From Plantago major (Eukaryota; Streptophyta; Magnoliopsida; Lamiales; Plantaginaceae): 64,000 nt of DNA. Position 1 is the first letter of the stretch, and each line of letters starts with the position of its first letter. The stretch lies in contig CM048844.1 in NCBI GenBank assembly GCA_026545765.1, positions 23,134,237 through 23,198,236 on the forward strand. The letters run 5' to 3'. Under the pieces are notes generated by a model. It did not search any database. It was not told the DNA's origin and saw only the letters and a list, made by a program, of their open reading frames with translations. Below, piece by piece: positions 12,188 to 23,900 of the stretch. Position numbers and translations under genes: made by a program.

Positions 12188-13770
12188 TTAGGTCTCAGAT
12201 ATCTGAGCTTTGAGAAATGCATTTTCAGCATCCTTTCTCTCAGATTCTTTAACTAATTGAGAATTTTCCTTTTCAAGAGAATTCTTTTCTTCTTCAAGGT
12301 TTTCGGCTCTAGCTCGAATCATTAGAAATTCTCTTTCATAGATGTCAAGTTCTTTCCTGAGATTTTCTAGATTTTTTATTTCCTCTTCATCACTTTCATA
12401 AGTGTAGCAAGAAGTATGTGTTACCTCATCAGCCATAAGACAGTTTTCTATGTTGGAGATGTCTGGTCCGTCAATTTCAGCAACTCTACACATTTCATTT
12501 TTCTTGAGGCCGAAGTCGATTATATCATAAGTAACTCCACATAATTCTGGTGATGGTAGGGTTGAATCATCTGAATTGTCATCTTCAGAATCTGTCTCAA
12601 CGTCTAGAGCATCCAGTTGAATTTGGATTTTCTTTCTTTCTTCAGTTAACAAAGCTTTCTGGCTTCTTCTGAAGATTCTTCTATCATTCTTGTCGCCTGT
12701 CCTTAGTTTATTGAGGGCAGGACAATCCTTCTTGAAGTGGCGGGTTTACGACAATAGAAAGCAGAATATCGTTTCAATTTCGCTTCCTCAAGACATGATG
12801 CTTTCGAATGGCTTGTTCAATGAGCTTTGCATATTTTTGTCTTGGTGATAGTTTGAAACTTAGTGCTTTTGACTTCTCTTTGGCTTTTCTTCTCTCAATT
12901 TCTCGTGACAAATTTACTCATTTGCTTTGCGGCAAGAGTATCCTCGATCTCCTCCTTGCTTTTCTTCTTTTGAAGTTCCTTGAGTAACTAGAGCAACATT
13001 ACGCAACTTTTAGATTGTTTGTTCTCTCCGAGTTGTCTCATAGTCAATGATAGCAAGATGAGAGAAAGTTCCTTTGAGTGATATTTGGCATACCTTGGTT
13101 AAAATAAAGAATTTAGTATGCTCCCGGTTGTGGTTAAGACTTGACAATAGTCTTAATCTTCTCGGTGAGTATCTATTGCTTTCCCAATCTTGCCATATCA
13201 CTCATGAGAGTGGTAAACCTGAAATCAAGTTCTTCCAGAGTTTCAGTGGGACCTTGTTTGAAATTTTAAAATTTCAACTTTAGAACTTCGAACTTGTTTT
13301 CCTTGGTTTTCTCGATTCACCTGATTTCTTCAATCGGTTGCCGAGCACTTTCCGTTTAGCACCCTACGATTTACTGTATGTGTGCTCTGGTGTCGATCTG
13401 ATGATGATGTTACAAGCTTGACCATCCAAACGATTCCTCTTGGCATCTTCCGATGTCCAAATTTCTCTGGGCTTTGGTTCGTAAATAACTTGACCAGTAG
13501 ATCTTCCACTAGTTGACGCATCTGTTTGTGAAGATCCTTCGCTTTGATCTCTGTCTCTTCCACTCGAAACCTCCATGACTTGCTTAAGTTGTTGAATGAC
13601 TATTGGGCCATTCTTTATTACTTCGATCATCTCGTCACTTATGGCTTCAAGGTGGAGCATCATGTTATTTTTCCATTTCTCGTAGTTCTGGTTTGAGAAG
13701 GTGCATCACTCGAGAGACATGCACACTTAACACAAATTAAATAGTCCTCAAAGTGGACAAAGTTTCTTCA
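12188..13770 (-). mobile_element. gag region of the Sirevirus-type element (fossil)
   Basis: The first coding block after the primer site. The best-preserved part, 12188-12652, is highly charged with heptad-like runs of Glu, Lys and Leu, which reads as a coiled coil, and has an acidic Asp/Ser patch near its start. Long coiled-coil gag proteins are known from Sireviruses. The block is broken. Neighbouring segments toward 13760 are degraded but keep the same coding sense. Confidence 0.6.
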
Positions 13771-13820
13771 CCTATCTGGGATCTAGGTTCGGTCTTGAAG
13801 GTTGGTGAACCTCACCTTTC

Positions 13821-13827
13821 GATACCA
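13821..13827 (-). other. Primer-binding site of the Sirevirus-type element
   Basis: On the minus strand TGGTATC lies two bases inside the upstream LTR. It matches the start of the usual plant copia primer site, which is complementary to the 3' end of initiator methionine tRNA. The match weakens after the first seven bases. Confidence 0.65.
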
Positions 13828-13829
13828 CT

Positions 13830-15521
13830 TGTTGGGCCAGAAAACGGCAACGTAAAAGACTAGAGGGGGGTAAATAGTCTTTTAAAACTTTTGTCGATAA
13901 CAAATATTTCTCAGATATACGAATAGATATCCGATACTTAGAATCGAAAGGAAGACTTAATAAAGATAAGTGCGAAGCAGTTAATAAGTGTGTGTGTTCT
14001 TTGAAGTATAAATCTGTAAACGTAAATGACACAGCAAGTATAGTGGTATCTGGAGGTGGCGTAATCCTCCAACTAATCCACTTCGGTCTATCAGAGACCT
14101 AGAATTCACTAGAACAGATAATTGAGATTTCCTTACAATAATCCTATTCTAAGATTCTTAAACAATTGGTTCCCAACCAAATGTTCCCCCTGAGTTGTTC
14201 CGGCTTTCCGTACCAAGTACTTCCTCAGAAACCTTTGAGTTGTTCCCTAGCTTCCCAAGCTAAGTACTTCCTATACTCAATAACCTTGGAGTTATTCCTC
14301 AGTTTCCCAAATCAAGTACTTCCTATACTCCGGTAACCTTGGAGTTATTCCCTGATTTTTCAAACTAAGTACTTCCTGTACTCCACGCCAGTTATGGTGT
14401 TGGTTTAGGTTTGAGTTGTCAGATGAGCATCTTAATAACTTTTCAGTTAATCAGATAGCTCTGTGAATCAAGTATACTTAATACACTTTTCAATGTATGG
14501 TATCTTGTTCTTTTTACTGACCCAAGTCTTAGATAAATGTTCTAGAGAATGAATCTCAGATACTTGATCTTTCAATTCAACTCTTTCACATATAGCTGTG
14601 CTTGTTTAGGATCAGGACACTTAGAACTTCAGTGTTACTCAAGATCAAGAGCTTTGGTCGCAACAGAAAGCTTTGATAATAAGTAAGTTGCTTTGAGAGA
14701 GTAAGATAATCAGATATCGTATGCAGTTCAAGGTCTTGTGTTCTGAGTTGTGTGTTCCGTGTATCTTCTCAAGCTGTCTAAGTGTTGATATTTATAGATG
14801 AATTTGAGTGCCGTTTGAATAGTATCCGTTAGGCTCAAATTCAAACTATCGATATCTGTGTATAATCTTTATGTGATTTTGTCTTCTTCTCGGAAAATTG
14901 CTTTTATTCAGACATCTCTGTCCGTGCATTAAATGCATTGTACTATACTTTTTGTCCTGTAGTGTCAACGGAACTATGCTTTATATCAGAGACTAGTGTT
15001 ATCTGATTCTTTGCACGTCCTTATCTTCATTCTTCAGATACCACTTGTATTTTATTGAAACAACTTTGTTTGCAATATATATTTCTCTTTCAGAAACGTG
15101 GTTAAAGCTCAAGGTATCTGAGAATAGATATTTGTGGACACTTTCCTTGTTTTCAGATATGTATCTTATTTCTCAGATATCTCTTGTGACACAGTTTGTT
15201 TGAAGCGTCTCGTCTACAAGATATCTGGCTAAGATATCTGAACAACAGATTCAGTAATCTTGTGCAGTTTTCTTCAAGTCTTCAATTGATGTTGAGCTTT
15301 CTGCTTGGATGTCTTCTTCTTGGTCTTCTCTTCATAAAATAAAAATTACATTTCGAGACCTAACATCCTATACAAGATTAGCTAGACTAACATACTTAGT
15401 GGGTTTCCTCTTTTACAATGTTCAAGTGAACCAAGAGTACTAATCACCTTTCTGAGACTAAGATAAGTCATCATGTTGCTGAACAAAATCTAAACAGATA
15501 TTCTTAACAAAATATCTAACA
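13830..15521 (-). repeat. Upstream (5') LTR of the Sirevirus-type element
   Basis: This 1692-bp repeat begins TGTTGGGCC and ends ATATCTAACA on the plus strand, so it has the TG...CA ends of an LTR. Bases 14257-15521 match 1-1261. The part that would hold U3 (the high-coordinate end, since the element is reversed) is rich in the palindrome AGATATCT, with copies at 15175, 15219 and 15232. The next five bases outside, gaatt, are the candidate target duplication; its partner lies beyond the left edge. Confidence 0.9.
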
Positions 15522-17734
15522 GAATTAGCATTTGACTTAATGAATAGAGAACTATCAGCAGATGACTGAACATAACCAAACTCAAGTAATGAAGTTTGAA
15601 GCTTAAAATACCATTGCCTGCTTGCTTGTTTCAAGCCATACAGGCTCTTAACTAGCTTGCAGACCTTACCACCAGCCTTTGTATAGCCTAAAGGTGGTGT
15701 CATATAAACTTCTTTTGTCAAATCACCATGGAGAAATGTTGTATTAACATCAAGTTGATGTAGATGCCATTTCTTCACTGCAGCAATGGCAAGAATACAC
15801 CTGATTGTAGTTAACTTCACCGCTGGAGAAAATGTCTCAAAATAATCAAGACCATTCTCTTGAGTATATCCTTTAGCAACCAGTATGGCCTTGTACCTCT
15901 CAATAGTACCATCAACATGAAACTTGATTTTAAAAACCCATTTAGAGCCAATACAATGTTTACCCTCAGGTAAATCAACAAGCTCCCATGTTTTGGTTTT
16001 CTCTAATGCTGCAAGTTCTGAATCCATTGCTTTGATCCACTCAGGATGCTGAGGAGCTTGCTTGTAAGTGCTAGGTTCAGTCACATTAGTAATAGCAGCA
16101 GTAAAACAATAATACTCATGGGACAATCTATCAACATAAAGATAATCAGAAATAGGATATCTAACTACTCTTTTAGTTGTATCTTGTAACATGATAGCAT
16201 TGTTAGCTCTTCTATGATCCACTGAAGGTGGCAAATTATAATCATATATAGATAAATGAGAAGAGACATTCTTTACCCTAGTTGACCTCCTGACAGCTTC
16301 AGCAAGATCATCAGGAACCACTATATTATCTATAATATCAACATCAACAAGCACATGAGCTGCATTATCATTCATGTTATCTGCAACCTCATGTAACTCC
16401 TCCAGTCCAGCATTATGTAAGTATTGATCTGGTAAAACCTCATTGTGAACCTGTTCTTCCTGAACAACATCTGTCCTGTGTTGAGAAGAAGAATTCTCTT
16501 GCAAACAAACATTATCAAGTGATACAGGAGTATAAACAGGTGTAAATGAAGGAGTAATTCTTTTTTCATGAAAAGGAAACTCAGTCTCAATGAACTGTAC
16601 ATTTCTTGAGATGAACACTTGATTGTTGCTAAGATTCAGCAACTTATAACCTTTATACCCCATAGGATATCCAAGAAAAACACATTTGATAGCTCTGGCA
16701 TCAAACTTGGTCCTGTGTTCCTGTAAGGTTGATGCATAACACAAACTCCCAAACACTCTGAAAATTGAATAATCAAGCTTAGTGTTACATAATACCTCAT
16801 AAGGACTCTGACCTTGTAACACATCAGTAGGCAATCTATTAATAATGTAACAAGCTGTGAGGATACATTCAGACCAAAAATGTAATGGTAACTGAGACTT
16901 GAATAATAAAGCCCTTGCAACTTGTTAAATGTGTTGATGCTTTATTTCAACTCTCCCATTTTGCTGGGGAGTCTCAACACATGATCTCTGATAAATAATG
17001 CCATAAGAAGAGTAAAAGTGAACAAGATTGAACTCGGGCCCATTATCAGATCTTACACACTTAATTCTCTTGTCAAACTGAGTTAACACCATATTATAAA
17101 AATGTTGCATATGAGTCTTAACTTCAGACTTATGAACCATGAGATACAACCAAGCTCACCTAAATTTGTCATCCACAATTGTCAGAAAATATCTCTTGCC
17201 ATGATAAGATGGAGTGTGAAAATGACCCCATATATCAACATGAATCAAGTAAAAAACATTTGCAGAAATTTTATTACTTTCAGTAAAGCTCAACTGTTTC
17301 TGTTTACAAAAATGACATATGTCACAATTAAAAGAATCATTACAAAACCTGGATGAAAATCTGGTATACTAATCTATTTTGACAACTGAAGTGTGTCCTA
17401 ATCTCATATGCCATAGCTTGTAAGACTCCAGCTTAGTTGTGTTAAACAAATTGACAGCAAAATAGTTGTGACTGGTCTGAGTAATGTCCTTGGTGAGATG
17501 ATATAATCCATCTCTGTACTCACTATATCCAGTCACCTTTCTTGTTCTCATGTCCTGCAAAGCACAATGAAGTTTATAGAAATGACAACTCAAATGCTCA
17601 TGATGAGTTAGATGTAAAACATACACTAGATTGAAAGTAAATCTAGGAACAAATAAAACATTATGCAATGTAAGCATATCAGAAAATTTCACATCTCCAC
17701 TTTTAGTAGCATTAATACTATCACCAGTTGGCAA
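15522..17734 (-). mobile_element. Integrase and reverse transcriptase regions of the second copia element (fossil)
   Basis: In the element's sense this holds the pre-integrase motif LWHMRLGHTSV near 17400, the integrase motif QQNGRVE near 16940 and SPYEVLCNTK with FRVFGSLCYAS near 16800. The reverse-transcriptase start follows (GSKWVFKIKF, VAKGYTQ, LDVNTTFLHGDL) at 15522-16050. The strand stops at the border of the inserted element. Confidence 0.85.
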
Positions 17735-17809
17735 CTGAATATTGCAACATTCACAATATTTCCTGTATAATAAAACATATCACAGATCATGTGATCTGTA
17801 GCACCTGTA

Positions 17810-19023
17810 TCAAGAATCCACATAAAATTCTGACCATTTAATGCTATGGATGTTACCTGAGCCTTGATCTGCAGAAGTAGAGGGTATCTCAGACACTGCC
17901 ACTGCAACCTTATGAATTGGACTTTTAGGCTGATTCATCTGTGCCTGAAACCTACTAAACTGCAGAAATTGACTATATAACTCAGGTGTCATCTCATCCT
18001 GAGAGGCATGAGCTACTACAACATCGTCAAGAACAGCTGCATGAGCATGATGACCACCTGTAGATTGTTGAGTAAACCTTCTATTGTTACCTTTGGGACC
18101 TTGCCAACCAGGTGGATAACCAATGATTTGATAACAAGTCTTCAAAGTATGCCCAATAGCACCACAATTAGAGCATTTTGGCTTGGTTTTGTCCTTATTC
18201 TGACCTCTCAAATAAGCATTCTTAACCATACAAGCCATAGTATCATTATCACTAGTCTGCTGTTGCTTACTCATCATTGCCATTGAATCTTGACTATGCA
18301 CAGTATCATAAGAACTCAACCCCCTTTGACCTTCCTCTTGTAAGAGAATAGAATAAATCTTGACAGGACTGGGTATGTGCACTTGCATAAAAATCTGACT
18401 CCTTAAAGAAGCATAAGAATCATGTAACCCAACCAGAAATTTAATCACACCATCACTGTGTTGTGTGGCAACCAATTCATCACTACCACCACAAGTACAC
18501 TTACTAACGGGCCTAAGAGCAACAAACTCATCCCATAGTTTCTTAAAACTGCCATAATACACATAAATAGTATTTGCACCTTAGCTTGATGAATTGAGCT
18601 CAAAGACTTCTCCAAATGGAACACTCGTGGACCAACACTACGAGTAAATCTAGTTTGTAACTCAAGCCATAATTCTCTAGCAGATGTTGACGAAGATGAG
18701 AAGAACGAATTTCAACTGAACAAGAATTAATAATCCAAATACGCACCAATGCATTTGCTCTCTTCCAAGCAGCATATAAAATTGGAGTTTCAGTAATATC
18801 AGGCATAGAAATCGTACCATCGACGAAACCTATCTTGATCTTCACATCCAAAGCCATGAGAATCTGCTGACTCCATGATTGATAGTTCACCTCATCTAAT
18901 TGCTCAAGAACAATTGCAATTCCTATCTGACCCGACGATTGCAAGAAGTACAGAGAAGACGACAAATCAAGCCCAACCTCCAATGGATGAAGACGAGTAC
19001 TATTGACACCAATATCCGCCATG
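17810..19023 (-). mobile_element. gag and protease start of the second copia element (fossil)
   Basis: The N-terminal gag domain (LDEVNYQSWSQQILMAL, KIGFVDGTI) is of the UBN2-type plant copia gag. It is followed by a CCHC zinc knuckle (CSNCGAIGHTLKTC) near 18150-18180 and the protease motif WILDTGATDHMI near 17810. Broken. Confidence 0.8.
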
Positions 19024-19162
19024 ATCGAATCAATCGAAGAAATGTGAAACAAAATTCACATAAACGAAACAAAAATCGCAAGAATACGCAACGGAATAAC
19101 AAACGTCACAAACGAAGCTTCAAAAACAGCGGTTATCGTCACCATTGGCTAAACTGATACCA

Positions 19163-19438
19163 TGATAACTTCCAAATACAGAAGTGTATTGAATGAAAAA
19201 TAAGAAAGATTACAGAATGAATCGATGATTACAAACGAGCTAGAGCTCTGTTTAAATAGAAGAGGGAAACTAACTGACTCTCTAACCGTTTATGTACAAA
19301 TATTAAAGCCACAGGTACAAACTCAATCCCTTAACTAATTCGGCTGACTAAAGACGCATTAGTGAAACACGCTTTTTTATTCGCTTGCGTTTTCTTCTTC
19401 TCCTGTTCTTCCTTCAATGCTGTATTTTCACATTAACA
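19163..19438 (-). repeat. Upstream (5') LTR of the second copia element
   Basis: A 276-bp segment with TGATAAC at one end and ATTAACA at the other, giving the TG...CA ends. It directly adjoins a primer-binding site, which on the minus strand reads TGGTATCAG at plus 19154-19162. The partner copy is not in the window, so the call rests on position, ends and primer site. Confidence 0.7.
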
Positions 19439-19613
19439 TTCAAAATTAATCTACGGAATGGGTGACAGGGCTGTATGTCTATTCATGTTATTTGAGACTA
19501 ACCAATCATGCACTAGTTTTTCGGTCCGTTGAGATTGGACGGGTATTAGAGAAATATATACTATAAAAAAATCTCGAAACAACACATTTATCAGTCAAAT
19601 AGAATGTTGAAAA

Positions 19614-19615
<2 letters not shown>

Positions 19616-19683
<68 letters not shown>
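19616..19683. repeat. (AT)n microsatellite
   Basis: An uninterrupted AT dinucleotide run of about 34 repeats. Confidence 0.97.
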
Positions 19684-19687
<4 letters not shown>

Positions 19688-19944
19688 ACTACATTATTTG
19701 AGATTCCAAACACAAGTGTAATAAATAGATCAATTGAATTCAGTCATTTCCTGTAAAATTAAATTTTAAAGAAAAGTAATTGTTCATATGTGGCGAATTA
19801 CAAATTAGTGTTATCCAAAATCTTTCTTATACATAAAGAAGGAGTGCCTATGATCAAAACCTGCAATTGTGATAGTGTTTGGGGTGGTCACAGGGTTTAG
19901 TCGTGGAATTTTTTTATTTATTATTTATTACATATTTGGAATAT

Positions 19945-20198
19945 TATCTCCATAATTAGGAAAAAAATTACGTTTCTTATTTTGCGATTTGTCTCAAGTT
20001 TGTCACAATTTACTCTTAAATTATATTAATAAATAAATTATTAAAATTATATAATGAAAATTTAGTAATTAAATTTTTATTATTATGATTTTATTAAATT
20101 ATTTACTATTATCGTTTATGAGTAATTTGTGGTCAAACTCGAAGACAGTTGATCGGTCAAAGTCAAAATGTAACACTTTCTCTGAAATGAAGGGAGTA
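19945..20198. mobile_element. Stowaway-type MITE, degraded copy
   Basis: The inner 150 bp matches the MITE at 20359-20600, sharing ATTAATAAATAAATTATT and the block around AAATTTAGTAATTAAA. The right end reads GAAATGAAGGGAGTA; the left terminal repeat is eroded. It is older than its neighbour of the same family. Confidence 0.65.
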
Positions 20199-20358
20199 TT
20201 AGTTAAAAGATATTGCAAATTCAAAACTTGCAAACTTACATTATATAATTGAAATACATGAATAAGGATGAATTTTAAAGTGTTCTAATTATAGTCAAGA
20301 CTAGTCTCTATTTTACTTTTACGTCATAGAGGTTTTTACCATCTTCACATGAGAATTA

Positions 20359-20600
20359 CTCCCTCCATTTCAGAAAAAGTGTTACATTTCTTTATTACTT
20401 TGTATCAGCGTTTGTGTAATTCTTTCTTAAACGATATTAATAAATAAATTATTAAAATTATATAATAAAAATTTAGTAATTAAATTTTTATTATATGATT
20501 TTATTAAATTATTCTTATTATCGTTTGAGTAATTAATAATCAGCTGAAAACGATTAACTGTCAAAGTTAAAATGTAATAATTTATCGGAAATGGAGGGAG
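20359..20600. mobile_element. Stowaway-type MITE with perfect 13-bp terminal repeats
   Basis: The ends are CTCCCTCCATTTC and GAAATGGAGGGAG, exact inverted repeats flanked by TA on both sides. These are the hallmarks of Tc1/mariner-derived Stowaway elements. It lies about 385 bp upstream of the start codon at 20985, so it forms part of that gene's promoter or leader region. Confidence 0.9.
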
Positions 20601-20876
20601 TAATGTTTTGGCTAGTACATCTGCATGCAATGGACGCCTGGCTTCTCCAGTTGCAGTCAAGCCAAGATCCTGATGCCTCTTCTCCCAACGCGTGTCGACC
20701 GGCTCATTTTCCCAGAAAACGACTCACCGCCATATCTTATCCCAATCCAATCTCCATGCCGCTTCAGACAATCTTCTCACAGTCCTTTCTATTTCTACAT
20801 CACTTAAATCTTGATGATCATGCTGTCATCCGAATTAACCGCCCGCTGATTATTGCCACTGGTTCGTCAACTTCAG

Positions 20877-20983
20877 GTAATCCCACCCGCTTTTTAGTTT
20901 TTACCTTTTATAAATGCTTGGTTAAATCTTAAATGGTGTATTTGAATACTTGCGTTGTTTGTGTTTGTTAAAATGTCTCATAG
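20877..20983 (+). other. Probable intron in the 5' leader of the repeat-rich protein gene
   Basis: The donor CAG|GTAATC and acceptor TCATAG lie 107 bp apart, and the acceptor ends one base before the chosen ATG. Inferred from sequence only. Confidence 0.5.
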
Positions 20984-20984
20984 G

Positions 20985-23900
20985 ATGGAAGATTCAAGTT
21001 TGGACTGGGATAACTTTGAGTACTGTCCTCCTGAGTGTATGGAATATGAAGAGGAGGTTGAGAAGGGCAGTAGTGGGTTTGGTTGGGTTTTAAGCAAAGG
21101 GCTCAGTTTAGGTAAGATGCTGGCTGTTACAGGGGTAGTTGTTTCTTCTGCTCCGATTGTTGTTCCGCCGCTTTTAGTTGTTTCTGCACTCGGTATTGCT
21201 TCTTCCGTGCCTTTCGGGTTTATTTATGCTAGTTATACGTGTACTGAGAAGCTCATGAGCAAATTGCTACCTTTACCGGAAACGATAGATTATGATGAGG
21301 GAGAGGAAGACTTGATAGGGTATAAGGAGCGATTAGGTGATGATGGTGTTTTCGATAAGAGAAGATACTATCGAGAGGAACTGGCTAATGAGAATGGTGA
21401 AGTTGTAGTGGCAGGGGAGTACCCTGTTGAGGATTTGGGAGAAGATTGGGAGATTTCGCAGAAGTACGATGTGGTAAGGGAGGATATGAATGAAGTTGCA
21501 GCTGGTGATGGGATTATAGTAACAGGTGCAGTAGAGGACAAGGTCCAATTAGATGATGATGCTGGAGGGTGTAGTAAGGAATTGATTTGTGATGATGATG
21601 AAGTAATGCAGTTGACAGAGGACTATTGTAATGAGCTGAGAGCTGTTGAGGAATTAAGAGAAGATGTGGAGGAGTTGTGGAAGGATGATATGATTAGGGG
21701 AGATTCTTTTGGCGTTACGGGAGGTGATGAATCAGTGGTAACTGATGTTGGGTCAGCTGCCCGAGATATGTCGACGGAAGAGGTGATAGCCAATGAGAAT
21801 GTCAACATAGATATGCTTCTTGAAGGTTCGGTCAGCGCGGATGGAATTGTGGCGGAAATTTGGGCTTCCCCAGCTGGAAGACCGGAAGTAAGCGGGATTG
21901 AAGGTCCAATTGTCCCAGTTGAAATTGTGGAAGATTTCGTGGTCGGAGGTCCAGTTACCGCAGATGGAACACCGGAAGCAATTGGGGTTGAAGGTCCAAT
22001 TATCCCAGATGGAATTGTGGAGGAATTCATGGTCGAAGGTCCTACTGTCACATCTGGAGTTGTGGTGGAAATCATGGACCAAGGTCCAATTACCCCAGCT
22101 GGAAGACCGGAAGCAAGCGGGATTGAAGGTCCAGTTGTCCCAGTTGAAATTGTGGAAGATTTTGTGGTCAAAGGTCCGAGTATCACGGCTGGAGTTGTGG
22201 AGGTAATCATGGCTGAAGGTCCAATTACCGCAGATGGAACAACGGAAGTGATTGAGGCTGAAGGTCCAATTATCCCAGATGAAATTGTGGAGGAGTTCGT
22301 GTTCGAAGGTCCTACTACCACATCTGGAGTAGTAGTGGAAATCATGGACAAAGGTCCAATTACCCCAGCTGAAATTGTGGAGCAATCAGTGGTAGAAGGT
22401 CGAATTACCACATCTGGGGTCAAGGAGGAAATCATGGTTGAAGGTCCAATTACCTCAGATGGAACAGCGGAAGCAATTGGCGTTGAAATTCCAATTACCC
22501 CAGTCGTGATGGTGGAGGAAGTTGGGGTCGGAACAATTACCCCAGCTGGAACACCTGAAGCACTTGGGGTTGAAGGTCCAATTACTGCTGCTAGAACACC
22601 TGAAGCTATTAGTATGGAAGGTTCAATCACCCCAGCTGGAACAGTGGAAGAACTCTTAGTGAAAGGTCCAGCTGTGCCAGCTAGAACAGCGGGGAAGCAC
22701 GAAGGTCCAACTGTGCCAGCTAGAACAGTGGGGAAGCTCAAAGGTCCAAGTGTACCAGATGGAACAGTCTTAAGCCCTGCGCTGCATGGTCGTATACATG
22801 ACAGTGGAAGCAAAATTAAAACAGCACCGACAGGTTTGGAAGATAAAACTAGTACGAGGTTGGGAAGAGGATCTGAGCTGCAGAGTGAAGTAACTGATAC
22901 TAGTAGCCAGAAAGAAATGGGCAAGAGTGATTTGAAAGATAAACCTTATACGAACTTCGGCCGGAAAGATGAAACAAATGTTCTTGGCTCCAAGGAGGTA
23001 GGTAAGAGCAAAAAAGGTCGAACCAAGGGAAAAGGGAAAAAGAGAACTCCAAAAACACCGGAAGGTCCAAGTACCACAGCCGAGACACGGGATGCACCTG
23101 GGGTTGAAGGTCCAGTTACCCCAGTTGAAACACCGGAAGCACCTGGGGTTGAAGGTCCAGTTACCTCAGCTGGAACACCAGAAGAAATTAGGGTGGAAGG
23201 TTTAATCAACCCAGTTGTAACATCGGAAGCAATTGGTGAAGCATTTGGTGCCGGAGGTCAAATCACCCCAGATGTAATAGGGGAAGAGCTCGTGGTGAAA
23301 GTTCCAACTGTGCCAGCTATACCAGTGGGAGAACTAAGAAGTCCAATTGTACCAGTTGGGACTGTCTTAGGCCCTGAGCTGCACGGTGGAATAAATGACA
23401 GCAGAAACAAGAATGAAATAGCTCAGGCAGGCTTGGAAGATAAAACTGCTGTAAAACTGGGAAGAGGATCTGAGCTGCATAGTGATGTAACTGAAACTAG
23501 TAGTAGCCAGAAAGAAGTGGTCCGGAGTGATTTGATGGATAAACCCGATACCAACCTTGGGGGAGATGAAAAACACGAGCCATGCTCGGCAGATGAGAGC
23601 AGAAAGCGTCATACCAATGCAAAAGGAAAAAAGAAAACATCAAAAACTCAGAAGAGAGTTCAAGGAGACATTAGTAAAGCACAAGAGAAGGACCGGATGA
23701 AACATGAAAATGCGTCTGGCAAAGTGAGTGGTGAAGCATTCGGCTCTGCCCCTCGTGAAAGTAAGGTGATCTGGGATGGCGATGCGGTAGTTGAAGGGCC
23801 AGGTCTCTCACCTCAAGTTGTTGGAGAGCTGAAAATTACGGAAGTGAAGCCTGTTGACAAAAATCAACCTGGTCCCTCCGTAAAAGATGGAAGCAAAAGT

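Larger units (their letters stand above)
1..15521 (-). mobile_element. Ty1-copia retroelement, Sirevirus (SIRE/Maximus) type, broken
   Basis: Nearly complete LTR element in reverse orientation. The upstream LTR is 13830-15521 and the downstream LTR reaches 1261 and runs off the left edge. Between them are a primer-binding site, gag, protease/integrase, reverse transcriptase, RNase H, a long extra coding region after pol, and a polypurine tract. The order integrase before reverse transcriptase is that of Ty1-copia. LTRs of 1.7 kb, an internal part of about 12.6 kb, a coiled-coil-rich gag and an accessory region downstream of pol point to Sireviruses. It is broken in many places, roughly ten or more. 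By eye the LTR copies differ at about 20 positions in 1260 bp, several of them clustered, which suggests an insertion well under one to two million years old. It lies inside a second copia element. Confidence 0.85.
15522..19438 (-). mobile_element. Second Ty1-copia element, split by the Sirevirus-type insertion, broken
   Basis: A smaller reversed copia element. From right to left it has an upstream LTR (19163-19438), a primer site, gag, protease, integrase and reverse transcriptase up to 15522, where the other element enters. The rest of its pol and its other LTR should lie beyond the left edge. It is broken in about five or more places. It must be older than the element inside it, and it appears more eroded. 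The five bases next to its outer LTR end are ttcaa. Confidence 0.85.
19439..20358. other. AT-rich spacer with microsatellite and an old Stowaway copy
   Basis: No gene seen. It contains the (AT)n tract and a degraded Stowaway copy, listed separately. The rest is AT-rich sequence without coding signal. Confidence 0.6.

Noticed and set aside
19616-19683. Candidate CRISPR array, origin or telomeric repeat
   Set aside because: The tract is a plain AT microsatellite. No repeat-spacer structure, telomere repeat or tRNA gene was seen anywhere in the window.
20591-20932. Plus-strand 113-codon frame before the repeat-rich gene
   Set aside because: It begins inside the MITE end and does not join in frame to the coding exon. 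It is better read as 5' leader with a donor at 20877.
21623-22924. 433-codon minus-strand open frame opposite the repeat-rich gene
   Set aside because: It mirrors the tandem GPITPAG-coding repeats: repetitive sequence with a three-base period keeps more than one frame open. It has no start context, introns or conserved motif of its own.
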